IMG/VR virus record: IMGVR_UViG_3300008448_008798
Span: 1 to 46,607 of that record
Strand: one strand, 5' to 3'
DNA: 46,607 nt
Source of the DNA: a virus
Part shown: piece by piece, positions 35,617 to 43,167 of the stretch
Layout: every line of letters begins with the position of its first letter
Numbering within the stretch: the first letter of the stretch is position 1
Notes under the pieces: generated by a model
What the model was told of the DNA's origin: nothing
Database searches by the model: none
The model's input: the letters and a program-made list of their open reading frames with translations, nothing else
Program-made: the position numbers and the translations under genes

Positions 35617-37548
35617 TTAAAATAATTCACCTTGTATTAAACCTCTACTTACTTTGTTATTTATGTTATTTATCTCTTTATAGATACCTTCTAAATAATA
35701 AGCTTTGTCAATATTTAATTCATCAAATGGTATGTTTTCAATTTGTGACATATCATTGCAGATAGTTTGTCTCCATCTGCCCGCTTCTGTCTGTATTTCT
35801 CTTCCATCAGGATGAACTTTAACCATCTTGGTCCCTGTAGTACTTACATAATACCTGTTAAGCTTTTGAAGATTTGTAATGCAAACTTCACCTTCTTTCA
35901 TTTCTTGAGTTTGGAAAGTCCATTCACCTTTTGCTTTAACAGCACCACAATAATCCATAAAGTCTTGATTCTGGTCCAGATAGTCTTCTGGCTTAATATC
36001 ATTTACAAAATAGTTATATATGGCTTTTGGTATAATAAGAAAGCTTTTATTCTTGTGTAATGCTAAACCACTGAATTCAAAGAAACCTTTGCATTTAGTC
36101 TTGCCATTTTTGTATACAGCAATATAGTTATTTACATCTCTAAGAATAAGTCTCTTATACTCATCATGTTCTAGAGCTAGGTTAGTTAGTATTTCCCAAT
36201 CAGAACAGATTGTATAATACAAATCTTTCTTGTTCTCGGGAATCATCATTTCCAAACCATCAGTATTTTGCATCAAAGGTACAGCTTCAGGAATACCCTC
36301 GGCTAACATCTCATACAACATGCTTAATAGCAATTGACCGTTGATAGTAATCTGCATAGTAAACATAGGATCATATAAGAAGCTATTAGCATCATTACTC
36401 AAACCATATGTAGAATTAAGAATAATCTTGTACACATAGTTTCTAGGGTCAGACTTTGGTATTAGTTTTCTCTCATTAAAGAACCACTCATATAATTCTA
36501 AGAAATCTTTTTTAGGAAGATGAGCAGGAGCAAATCCGTTTTTGATAGCAAGATTAGGATAAAAACTTACAACATCTGAAGTCATAATGGTCCATCCTGG
36601 CTTTGCTTCATAGATACCAGCTTCTCTTGCACCATGGATGCCGCCCAAACCGTAATCAGTTTTTACACCTTTGTATTTAATACTATAGTTTAGGGCCCCT
36701 TTAGTTTCTGTGATCACCTTTGATTTAAAATATTCATGGACCTGTTTGAAATATTCAGTGTTGAATTTTACATAAGGAAGAATACAATCTTTTAAAATGA
36801 TCTCAGATCTTGGAGTTCTAAGTTCTCTAAGTTCTTTCTTGTCCCATCCTAACTTTTCACAAAGGAAATGGGCAAATAGTTCTTTAGAGATTCTTGGCTC
36901 AGATGCAGAATAAAGATTAATACCATATTCATTTGTAAGATCTTTTCTAAGATTAACTTGGTCCTTACATAAGAATAGTATTTGCTTGGTACTTTCTACA
37001 TCATTAATACAATAAGATACTATCTCATCTATCTGAGCTTGTGTAGTAATTTCTGTAGTGTGATGGATAGGCATCTCCTTTACATTATTCCAGTCCATAG
37101 AATACTGTATCCATTTTAAGCTAGATGACTTAGCAGGATTATCCCAATGATTAAGTTTGAATAAATCTATTTGTTGGATTTGCATCTTCCATAAAGGATA
37201 GTCACTAAACTCCTTTCTATTAGCTTTTTCAATTGTCTTCTGAGCATAGGCAGACATCTCTCTAGCAAATTGCTCACCGGTCATACCAATAAATTTTACT
37301 TTATTGTGTAATACATAGTGAGATATTTGAGCATCAAATGCTATACCATTAAAGGAAATGTGCCATTGGTTGTATTGGATACACTGCTCTAGGAAGTTAA
37401 TATAAGCTATTACATTATTGTGTAATCTAGAACAAATAAAGATTTTGGTATGTTTGGTGGTATAGTGTTGGAACACTGCTATGAAACAATTAGAAAGGGT
37501 CTCATAGTCCATTACCCAATGTGTGGGCTTTGTAGTTTTGTTGTTCAT
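35617..37548 (-). CDS. Family B DNA polymerase with 3'-5' exonuclease (643 aa)
   Basis: Exonuclease motifs are present: Exo I D14-Y-E16, Exo II N67...D72 and Exo III Y179-x3-D183. Polymerase motif A is S-D325-V-V-S-F-Y-P, motif B is K374-I-I-L-N-S-T-Y-G, and motif C is Q-N428-T-D430-G-L. The usual first Asp of motif C (DTD) is Asn here, a variant I recall from other phage family B enzymes; the catalytic second Asp is kept. A Y-G-L-G-G-I-H-G stretch (299-306) resembles the YxGG link region between the two domains. At 643 residues it is a short, phage-type polymerase. It would copy the phage genome with proofreading. A minus-strand terminator stands just upstream (37583-37610), so the gene needs readthrough or a promoter in the 70-base gap, where I see no clear one. 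Confidence 0.9.
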   Translation of the reverse strand: MNNKTTKPTHWVMDYETLSNCFIAVFQHYTTKHTKIFICSRLHNNVIAYINFLEQCIQYNQWHISFNGIAFDAQISHYVLHNKVKFIGMTGEQFAREMSAYAQKTIEKANRKEFSDYPLWKMQIQQIDLFKLNHWDNPAKSSSLKWIQYSMDWNNVKEMPIHHTTEITTQAQIDEIVSYCINDVESTKQILFLCKDQVNLRKDLTNEYGINLYSASEPRISKELFAHFLCEKLGWDKKELRELRTPRSEIILKDCILPYVKFNTEYFKQVHEYFKSKVITETKGALNYSIKYKGVKTDYGLGGIHGAREAGIYEAKPGWTIMTSDVVSFYPNLAIKNGFAPAHLPKKDFLELYEWFFNERKLIPKSDPRNYVYKIILNSTYGLSNDANSFLYDPMFTMQITINGQLLLSMLYEMLAEGIPEAVPLMQNTDGLEMMIPENKKDLYYTICSDWEILTNLALEHDEYKRLILRDVNNYIAVYKNGKTKCKGFFEFSGLALHKNKSFLIIPKAIYNYFVNDIKPEDYLDQNQDFMDYCGAVKAKGEWTFQTQEMKEGEVCITNLQKLNRYYVSTTGTKMVKVHPDGREIQTEAGRWRQTICNDMSQIENIPFDELNIDKAYYLEGIYKEINNINNKVSRGLIQGELF

Positions 37549-37582
37549 GGTTATATATGTTCAGTTAAGCTGTCCCCCCGAA

Positions 37583-37610
37583 ATTAAGAAAGAGGGTTTT
37601 TACACCCTCA
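37583..37610 (-). terminator. Minus-strand terminator before the DNA polymerase gene
   Basis: On the minus strand GAGGGT (37609-37604) pairs with ACCCTC (37597-37592) around a 6-base loop, followed by TTTCTTAATTT. It lies just past the stop of the 120-aa gene at 37628. The T-run is interrupted by one C. Confidence 0.6.
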
Positions 37611-37627
37611 ATCTTGGTTGGTTTATA

Positions 37628-37990
37628 TTAAAGGAATTTCTTCCAATCAAAGTCTGCATTAATTGCAAACATATTGATGAATGTTTCAATGTCAGATGTG
37701 TTGTCAATATAATACTCATAGAAGTTTTCCATGATTTTTCTTTCTTGGGCATATGCCATACCAGTTGTAGTTCTGATTTCTACTGGTCTTCCTTTGTCAT
37801 CTAACTTAGGGACCATTCTATAGGCCTGTTTCTTTTCTTTACCTACTACGGCAAGTACTTTATTTTCAGGATCATAAATAACTTCATTGTACGGACAATC
37901 CACACTTGAAGGCATCATTTTAAAAGTTGGTTTATCTCCCAACTCAGTTTTCCAGATGCTAGAAAACATTAGCATAGTTTTAGCTGCCAT
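37628..37990 (-). CDS. Hypothetical protein, separately bounded (120 aa)
   Basis: I do not recognise this family. The protein starts MAAKTMLMFSSIW, has a likely beta-rich middle (YNEVIYDPENKVLAVVGKEK) and an aromatic, acidic C-terminal helix (MENFYEYYIDNTSDIETFINMF). No catalytic motif or membrane segment is seen. A terminator follows it and a possible -7 box lies just before it (38008-38015), so it may form its own transcription unit inside the replication arm, like the HTH gene. Such an arrangement is often used for proteins needed in high amount, but this is inference. Confidence 0.5.
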   Translation of the reverse strand: MAAKTMLMFSSIWKTELGDKPTFKMMPSSVDCPYNEVIYDPENKVLAVVGKEKKQAYRMVPKLDDKGRPVEIRTTTGMAYAQERKIMENFYEYYIDNTSDIETFINMFAINADFDWKKFL

Positions 37991-38007
37991 GATTATAGTT
38001 TATTTTA

Positions 38008-38015
38008 CAAATTTA
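38008..38015 (-). promoter_or_regulatory. Possible Bacteroides-type -7 box
   Basis: TAAATTTG on the minus strand (38015-38008) fits TAnnTTTG and ends 17 bases before the ATG at 37990. I see no -33 TTTG at the right distance, and the site overlaps the upstream stop codon. Confidence 0.28.
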
Positions 38016-38579
38016 AATTAATTCTAGTTCTTGTTCTTCAATATTTATACACTCTTTATCAACATTATACAAGTCACAAAGTTCTTGCACCTCATCTAAT
38101 ATAGAAACTGGTACATCTAATAGCTTAGCATAGTCATCTCTATAGTATTCAGGAAACAAAAATGACCTCATGTAAGTGTATTCCAAAGTGTAATGACCGT
38201 AATATTCTTTTATCTTAACCTTAGCTAAGTTACTGAACTCAGAATATTTACCTTTTAGAAACTTGTTCCAGTCACCAGCATGTTTCTTTAAATTAAAGAT
38301 GTACAGTTTGCTTGTCATGGGACCCGGTATAGTTTCTAAATAGTAAGGATTGTTTATAAGATAGGCTTGTTCAAAAGCTTTGAATTCTTTAGAATCAGTG
38401 TCTTCAAATAAACATATAAGTTTTTTATCCTTAGGTTTAATTACCAAACCACTATGATGTTTCATACAGATGTATGTTTGCATAGGTTGAGCATAAGCAC
38501 CCTTTGCTATACCCAATAAAGGGTATAGAAAGGATTTAGACTTTTGGAAATATCTTGTATAAAGTGATGTAAGTTGCAT
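38013..38579 (-). CDS. Hypothetical protein of the replication arm (188 aa)
   Basis: The protein is rich in Tyr, Phe, Leu and Lys, with a short hydrophobic stretch near the start (FLYPLLGIAKGAYAQP) that is too polar to be a sure membrane helix. The second half is charged and helical and ends in an acidic, Glu-rich tail. There is no motif I know. It overlaps the exonuclease-type gene by one base pair group (ATAATG-type junction at 38579), so the two are likely co-translated, which hints at a shared role in DNA processing. Similar unnamed proteins occur beside replication genes in crAss-like phages as far as I recall, but I cannot check it. Confidence 0.5.
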   Translation of the reverse strand: MQLTSLYTRYFQKSKSFLYPLLGIAKGAYAQPMQTYICMKHHSGLVIKPKDKKLICLFEDTDSKEFKAFEQAYLINNPYYLETIPGPMTSKLYIFNLKKHAGDWNKFLKGKYSEFSNLAKVKIKEYYGHYTLEYTYMRSFLFPEYYRDDYAKLLDVPVSILDEVQELCDLYNVDKECINIEEQELELI

Positions 38580-39607
38580 TATAATACTACTTTTTTAGTA
38601 CAGAAATCATATGGAAGATTGAACTTGTTGTTAGACAAGTGATAGTCAGCTATCTTAAATGAATCATCAAGCTTCATAAGCCAAGCATTGCTGGTGTATT
38701 GACTAACCGGGAATGCATAAGCTTGTAGGTTTTTATCTATAACAATAAAATGGAACTGCATGTTGTAATCAGGATACTTATCTTTGATAAAGTTACCATA
38801 TACAATAGCAGAATACATTGCTGCTTGCATCCAATAAGAATAGTAATCTATAGATTCTCTGAAGTCTTTGAGCTCTTTGCTTGTAGTCTTAAGGTCATTA
38901 ATAAATATTACTTTCTTTTCATGGTCAATAACTAAGTTATCTATGATACCTTTTATACCTTTGAATGCGTGGTTTTCCATAGTGTATGAAAACTCCTGTT
39001 CATTATAAACTTCTACATTGTCAAAATCTGTAGGAGCTAATGCCATAAGTTTAGACATCTCAGGGTCATCCTTAATGATATCTGCAGCTTGGATACAATA
39101 GTTAAGTGTTGCCGTATCAATTATTTCTTTACCTTCTTTTTCCATAAGAAAGCTCCAATAATTTAAAGCTTCACTTGTAATAACCTTTGCAACTCTTTGA
39201 TCATCAGTCTTTAATGATTGATGAAGGTTGATATCTTTAAGAACATCTATTATTGCATCAGCATATTCTTCTAGTTGTGTACGGGCATCCCCATGCTTAA
39301 CTAATTCTAAATGGTGTGAAAACACACGGTCCACTACATTCTTAATACTGTCTCCTGGAAGAGATGTAGGAGATGTAATGTAATTTTTGTTTATACTTTC
39401 CGGATCTAACAATAATGCATGTATAAGTTTACCATTCAATAAGAATGATGAAGTTTTCTCTTCTCTTATACCCATTACATATATTTGATAGAATGCAGCC
39501 GGGCTCCATAGTAATTTATTTAAACTGCTATAAGAAAGATAGAAATCTTTCTCTTGGAATGCTTTCTCAGCAGCTAGCATAGACTCTTCAAGTAATTGGT
39601 CCATCAT
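38579..39607 (-). CDS. PD-(D/E)XK exonuclease, RecB/RecE-like (342 aa)
   Basis: The order of motifs fits a phage RecB/Cas4/RecE-like nuclease: L-N-G-K-L-I-H63-A-L-L-L-D-P-E near the start, E205, G-I-I-D223, I-N-D238-L-K240-T-T and Q261 in W-M-Q-A-A-M-Y. Asp223, Asp238 and Lys240 would form the metal site. Such enzymes chew double-stranded DNA ends for recombination or replication. Two Met codons start the frame; I keep the first. The gene ends one codon overlap into the next gene and begins two bases after the thioredoxin gene. Together with the AAA ATPase at 42.5-43.2 kb it could make a two-part recombination system. Confidence 0.8.
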   Translation of the reverse strand: MMDQLLEESMLAAEKAFQEKDFYLSYSSLNKLLWSPAAFYQIYVMGIREEKTSSFLLNGKLIHALLLDPESINKNYITSPTSLPGDSIKNVVDRVFSHHLELVKHGDARTQLEEYADAIIDVLKDINLHQSLKTDDQRVAKVITSEALNYWSFLMEKEGKEIIDTATLNYCIQAADIIKDDPEMSKLMALAPTDFDNVEVYNEQEFSYTMENHAFKGIKGIIDNLVIDHEKKVIFINDLKTTSKELKDFRESIDYYSYWMQAAMYSAIVYGNFIKDKYPDYNMQFHFIVIDKNLQAYAFPVSQYTSNAWLMKLDDSFKIADYHLSNNKFNLPYDFCTKKVVL

Positions 39608-39609
39608 AA

Positions 39610-39876
39610 CTATAAATGTTTTTTAATTTGTGTTTCTAAATCTCTCTTATTAGTAAGACCTATAATTCTTTCTACCTCATCTTCATCTTTTAAAAAGATA
39701 ATGGTTGGTACTGATCTTATAGAATACATGCTTACTAATTCAGGACTTTCATCTACATTATATGAATGCACCTCAAAATCTTCTGAAGTGTATTCTTTTT
39801 TTATACTTTCAATGATAGGTTCTATCATTTTGCATGGACCACACCAAGGTGCTCCAAATTTTAGCATCTTTACCAT
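39610..39876 (-). CDS. Thioredoxin-like protein (88 aa)
   Basis: The start has K-F-G-A-P-W-C-G-P-C-K, the active site W-C-G-P-C of thioredoxins (Cys at about 12 and 15). S-V-P-T-I-I-F-L with the cis-Pro stands at about 56-63, as expected. At 88 residues it is a short, glutaredoxin-sized form. It would reduce disulfides in the cytoplasm, for example those of a ribonucleotide reductase or of replication proteins. It overlaps the previous gene by seven bases and sits between replication genes. A structural role like that of thioredoxin in T7 polymerase is possible, though the polymerase here is family B. Confidence 0.88.
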   Translation of the reverse strand: MVKMLKFGAPWCGPCKMIEPIIESIKKEYTSEDFEVHSYNVDESPELVSMYSIRSVPTIIFLKDEDEVERIIGLTNKRDLETQIKKHL

Positions 39877-40094
39877 ATACCTTGCTGTTTTAAAAATTGT
39901 GCAATCTTTTCTGCTGTAGCAGGATCTTTAGTCAATGCCTCAAGTTGCTCTAAGAAATCATACACTTGTTTGTCATCATTCTTTTCATTAGCATTCTCCA
40001 TAGCATTTGCTATACGTTTGAGTTGATTACCTATATCAGGTAGTGTATGCTCTATTAATTTCTTACCCATTAATGTTTCATGTAATTCTGCCAT
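39870..40094 (-). CDS. Hypothetical small helical protein (74 aa)
   Basis: The product is hydrophilic and likely all-helical, with charged runs (NAMENANEKNDDKQVYDFLEQ). No motif is visible and I do not recognise it. It is tightly packed between the 71-aa gene and the thioredoxin gene and overlaps the latter by seven bases, so it is expressed with the replication group. Confidence 0.5.
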   Translation of the reverse strand: MAELHETLMGKKLIEHTLPDIGNQLKRIANAMENANEKNDDKQVYDFLEQLEALTKDPATAEKIAQFLKQQGIW

Positions 40095-40105
40095 AATAAT
40101 TATTT

Positions 40106-40321
40106 TTATTTTTGTGGTATATCTTCATACCAAATCTGAGCTGTATGAATGTCTTCTGCTGTTTCAGCACTGAAACAATCTATAACTACTCCTAATTCAT
40201 CATCTGTTTGATTAATACATATATCAAGTTTTCCAACTCTCACATATATTTTGCCATCTTCAGGCATAGCTGCAGCAAACATCTTGTCATCTACAGTAAT
40301 TTCAAAAGGTATGTATGCCAT
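40106..40321 (-). CDS. Hypothetical small acidic protein (71 aa)
   Basis: A small acidic, probably beta-rich protein (MAYIPFEITVDDKMFAAAMP start; KIYVRVGKLDICINQ). No motif is visible and I do not recognise it. Its ATG lies two bases after the HNH gene stop, so it is co-transcribed with the replication genes. Confidence 0.5.
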   Translation of the reverse strand: MAYIPFEITVDDKMFAAAMPEDGKIYVRVGKLDICINQTDDELGVVIDCFSAETAEDIHTAQIWYEDIPQK

Positions 40322-40323
40322 GT

Positions 40324-40722
40324 CTATTTAATTTTTTCATTTTGGGTCTTGATATTGTGACAGCCCTCACAAAGAACTTGTAGGTTATCTACTTCACAAA
40401 ATAATCTTTCTACAAAAGCAGGTAGGTCATTAGCATTTCTCAATGTACCTGCAGGAACTATATGGTCCACATTAATTTGTTTATCAGGAAACCATTTACT
40501 ACAATGATTACACTGGTATTCAAACTTCTGTCTTTTGTTAGGACCTTTATATACTCTTTTGGCATTAGCTTTACATTCAGCAATAGGTTTCCACCATCTT
40601 GACTTCTGTCTTAATGCACTTCTTATGAAGCTCCAGAAAGCACTTTCAGTCATGGTGCCGGAGTTTCTAGTTTTAGGTGCTGCACCTTTTCTAGGTTTTG
40701 CTGTTTTCTTTTTAACTGCCAT
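40324..40722 (-). CDS. HNH endonuclease (132 aa)
   Basis: The C-terminal half is a standard HNH nuclease: C71-x-x-C74, V-D86-H87-I, L-Q-V-L-C118-E-G-C121-H122-N-x-K-T. The two Cys pairs form the structural zinc site, and His87 with Asn113 and His122 the active site. The first 45 residues are very basic and may bind DNA. It could be a packaging-type or homing nuclease, or act in replication and recombination. It sits between the primase and small genes and is not inserted in another gene, so a homing role is less likely. The ATG lies 5 bases after a TAACTTTG box. Confidence 0.85.
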   Translation of the reverse strand: MAVKKKTAKPRKGAAPKTRNSGTMTESAFWSFIRSALRQKSRWWKPIAECKANAKRVYKGPNKRQKFEYQCNHCSKWFPDKQINVDHIVPAGTLRNANDLPAFVERLFCEVDNLQVLCEGCHNIKTQNEKIK

Positions 40723-40726
40723 ACTA

Positions 40727-40734
40727 CAAAGTTA
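40727..40734 (-). promoter_or_regulatory. Possible Bacteroides-type -7 box before the HNH gene
   Basis: TAACTTTG on the minus strand (40734-40727) fits TAnnTTTG. It lies only 5 bases from the ATG at 40722, so transcripts would be almost leaderless, and the -33 box is missing. The ten bases TAACTTTGTA are identical to the site before the RNA polymerase gene. Confidence 0.25.
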
Positions 40735-41733
40735 TGAATTCTTTTCTAATATTGGAACGTTGCTCAACATTGGAATTAATTTCACTTTAACTTTATCCAC
40801 ACCATGTTCTTTTATAGAGTCACTAATATCCTTACTCATTGTTAAGAGTATAGGAGTGAAACCATATTGATCACGGTATTTTTTCATAGCTGCTATGCCG
40901 GCATCATCATTATCCAACATTACTGAGATGTAAGAATACTTCTTAATAAGTTCTTTCATCTTTTCTTTTGGGATCATTGTGTTCTCACTATCAGGAGCAA
41001 CTGTGTCAACTTTTAATCCAAGACTCTTCAAAGATAAAATATCCTTAAGACTGCTTGTAATAACTAAATGATTGTGACCTGCAAGTTGATCAGAACCTTG
41101 TATATAATCTGTAACCTTTATGAACTTTTTCTTTTGTACTTTAGGTTGATAGATTTTATATAAGGTGCCGTCCTTTTTGTAATAACCATAGATGTGGTCC
41201 CCGGAAATAACTAGCTCATCCACTACACCGTTCTCATCTGTCTTACTTAGTGTATAAGAATCTAATGGACAGATATAGTGGGAGTTTAAAAGCTTTGTAC
41301 CAATATTAAATTGGGTCCAGAAATATTGGTCTTTAGTATTCCAATTTCTTATCTCAGAACTTATCACTTTATATTTAGAATGCTGCTTAAATTCTTCTAC
41401 ATCATAGCTACCATTATTGTGTAATGTATACTCATTATAGTCAGCTACAATCTTTCTAGCAGCATCTTTAAAGTCAAGTTTAAATATTTCTTTTACCAGG
41501 TCTACACAGGATCCCTGTTTACCAGTTGAAAAATCTTTGAACTTATACTTACCAGTGCCTCTATGTAAATAAACACACATACTAGGAGTTTTCTCCTTAG
41601 GATTAAAAACACTTTTAAGTTTTACATCCTGCCCGGTTAGTTTTTCAGATAGTTTGCAATAATGTTGAAACACCCAGGTTTCTGGTACAGCTTTATAATC
41701 ATTTACCAAATATTTAGTGGATAGCATGACCAT
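40732..41733 (-). CDS. DnaG-type primase with Toprim domain (333 aa)
   Basis: The Toprim domain is at about 220-300: L-V-I-T-S-S-L-K-D231 in the place of the usual Glu motif, A-P-D-S-E250, and L-D274-N-D-D-A-G for metal binding. The N-terminal part (F-N-P-K-E-K-T-P-S and F-K-D-F-S-T-G-K-Q-G) follows the fold of the zinc-binding primase domain but lacks the CHC2 cysteines, as in several phage primases. It makes RNA primers for lagging-strand synthesis and would work with the SF4 helicase at 43.8-44.8 kb. A second Met three codons in is an equal start candidate. A terminator lies just upstream (41745-41776), after the SSB-like gene. Confidence 0.82.
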   Translation of the reverse strand: MVMLSTKYLVNDYKAVPETWVFQHYCKLSEKLTGQDVKLKSVFNPKEKTPSMCVYLHRGTGKYKFKDFSTGKQGSCVDLVKEIFKLDFKDAARKIVADYNEYTLHNNGSYDVEEFKQHSKYKVISSEIRNWNTKDQYFWTQFNIGTKLLNSHYICPLDSYTLSKTDENGVVDELVISGDHIYGYYKKDGTLYKIYQPKVQKKKFIKVTDYIQGSDQLAGHNHLVITSSLKDILSLKSLGLKVDTVAPDSENTMIPKEKMKELIKKYSYISVMLDNDDAGIAAMKKYRDQYGFTPILLTMSKDISDSIKEHGVDKVKVKLIPMLSNVPILEKNS

Positions 41734-41744
41734 TAAATTTTTAA

Positions 41745-41776
41745 GATAAAAATAGGGGAGATGATATATCCCCCCT
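41745..41776 (-). terminator. Minus-strand terminator after the SSB-like gene
   Basis: On the minus strand AGGGGGGAT (41776-41768) pairs with ATCTCCCCT (41762-41754), nine pairs with one G-T, around the loop ATATC, followed by ATTTTTATC. It lies between the stop at 41797 and the primase start at 41733. Part of the transcripts would stop here, which would give more SSB than primase. Confidence 0.75.
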
Positions 41777-41796
41777 TATCTTTACAAGATTATAAA

Positions 41797-42459
41797 TTAG
41801 AATTCAAAATCACTGTTGCCTTCTGGTTCAAAGTCACTTACAGTTTCTGCTGCTTTCTTTTTCTCAGCAACTAAATGTTCTGACTCATCAAATTCAACTA
41901 CATTGTCTGCATGGTCAATGTCAGCAAATGCATATTTCTTATTTTTAGATTTAACTAAATGTAAGTCATATTTAGTATAACCATTTTTATCAGTATATGC
42001 TCTACCACCTAAACATAAGTATAAGTAACCTGCTTCACTGTCAGTTAAAATAACTTTTGCTTTTGCTACAAAATCTTCAATAGTATCAGCAGTGATGCTG
42101 TCTAATTGCTCACTTAATCCTAAAGACTTTGCAATAGCTGCTAAGCTTCTTAAGATGTTTTGATCACGGTTAATAACTATACCTGAAGGTAATGTTTTAT
42201 CCTCAAAAGCATATTGAGAATATTTCACTCTACCAATTTGACCTTGGAATCTTCCTTTAGATTGGTCATCTTTATCAATAAAAAATCCTTCAAAGTCACC
42301 ACCCATTGGAGCTGATTCTAAAGATAATACTAAATGATAAGAATCTGCATTGAATCCTGGAGTTAACTGGATGTCATAAATGCGGGCAGTGATGTTACCT
42401 GGGTATAAAGTTTTACTTACTTTACTTTCTGTTTTAATGTTCTTAGTACTTAAAGACAT
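41797..42459 (-). CDS. Single-stranded DNA-binding protein, phage type (220 aa)
   Basis: The body is beta-rich and Gly-containing (NITARIYDIQLTPGFNADSY and later GRAYTDKNGYTKYDLHLVK), as in OB-fold proteins. The last 16 residues are acidic and end in D-F-E-P-E-G-N-S-D-F-E-F, the acidic tail with terminal Phe by which SSB proteins bind partners. Position in the replication arm, between the AAA ATPase and the primase, supports SSB. Primary sequence is not clearly E. coli SSB-like, so this is inference from tail, fold and context. The N-terminus M-S-L-S-T-K-N-I resembles that of the 212-aa protein. A strong terminator follows the gene. Confidence 0.65.
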   Translation of the reverse strand: MSLSTKNIKTESKVSKTLYPGNITARIYDIQLTPGFNADSYHLVLSLESAPMGGDFEGFFIDKDDQSKGRFQGQIGRVKYSQYAFEDKTLPSGIVINRDQNILRSLAAIAKSLGLSEQLDSITADTIEDFVAKAKVILTDSEAGYLYLCLGGRAYTDKNGYTKYDLHLVKSKNKKYAFADIDHADNVVEFDESEHLVAEKKKAAETVSDFEPEGNSDFEF

Positions 42460-42482
42460 GATTTCTGTTTTTATTAGGTTAA

Positions 42483-43166
42483 TTAATTTTCATAGTTTAA
42501 TATTGCTTCTCTTACAAGTTGCAAGTCATTTGGAATAGCTGGTTCAGCAAACATTCCTTTAGGTGATTTACATGTATTGTCACCTGAGTTTACAGTTTCA
42601 AATACATAAGAGATAACACCGTCTTTATCTTTTTTCACTTTACCAAATAGTACAACGGTGAATAAACCTTCCAAAGTTAGCTTCTCATCAACCATTTTAC
42701 CAATAGTTTTAGCTTTATATTTCTTTCTACCTTCAATATCAGTACCTTCCTCAACATGAGTTAGATAGAATACCATCAAATCTTCTCTCAAAGATAAAGG
42801 AAGTTTTGATATTCTAGCCAATGCGGCACCAATTTGTGTAAATTTTTCAAAACCTTTCTCATCTGATCTATCAAAGAACTCAAATGAAGACATGTATTGA
42901 AAGTCATCCACTACAATATTTTTAATTTCAGGTCTTTTCTCAGATACATATTTCAAACAAGCCTCAATTTGTTTGTGGTTTGCTGACATGTACATGTTAC
43001 CATCTGGATTTTCTTTAGACCAAATAGTATATTTTGATTTCCAACCTTTGAATGGTAATGCTTTACCACTAATATTTATAATAAATGTTTCTTTTGGGTC
43101 CAGGTTTTCTATAGATGTACTCTTACCTGAACCAGATTCTGCAATTACAAGAATGCCTTGTGCCAT
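42483..43166 (-). CDS. AAA/RecA-like phage ATPase, Sak4-type (227 aa)
   Basis: A Walker A motif A9-E-S-G-S-G-K15-S-T and Walker B V-V-D87-D88-F-Q lie in a RecA-like core of the size of phage Sak4/AAA_24 proteins, which assist single-strand annealing or recombination in many phages. I place the start at the ATG at 43166, one base after the upstream stop; a TTG 27 bases earlier would add nine residues (M-N-Q-L-K-N-L-S-N) but overlaps the upstream gene. With the PD-(D/E)XK exonuclease and the SSB-like protein it would form a recombination set. The identity as recombinase is likely but not certain; a replication clamp-loader-like role cannot be excluded. Confidence 0.72.
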   Translation of the reverse strand: MAQGILVIAESGSGKSTSIENLDPKETFIINISGKALPFKGWKSKYTIWSKENPDGNMYMSANHKQIEACLKYVSEKRPEIKNIVVDDFQYMSSFEFFDRSDEKGFEKFTQIGAALARISKLPLSLREDLMVFYLTHVEEGTDIEGRKKYKAKTIGKMVDEKLTLEGLFTVVLFGKVKKDKDGVISYVFETVNSGDNTCKSPKGMFAEPAIPNDLQLVREAILNYEN

Positions 43167-43167
43167 G

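Noticed and set aside
40793-40801. Perfect DnaA box (TTATCCACA)
   Set aside because: It lies inside the primase gene as a single copy. In DNA of this base composition about one such match on either strand is expected by chance over the window, so it is not evidence for an origin.
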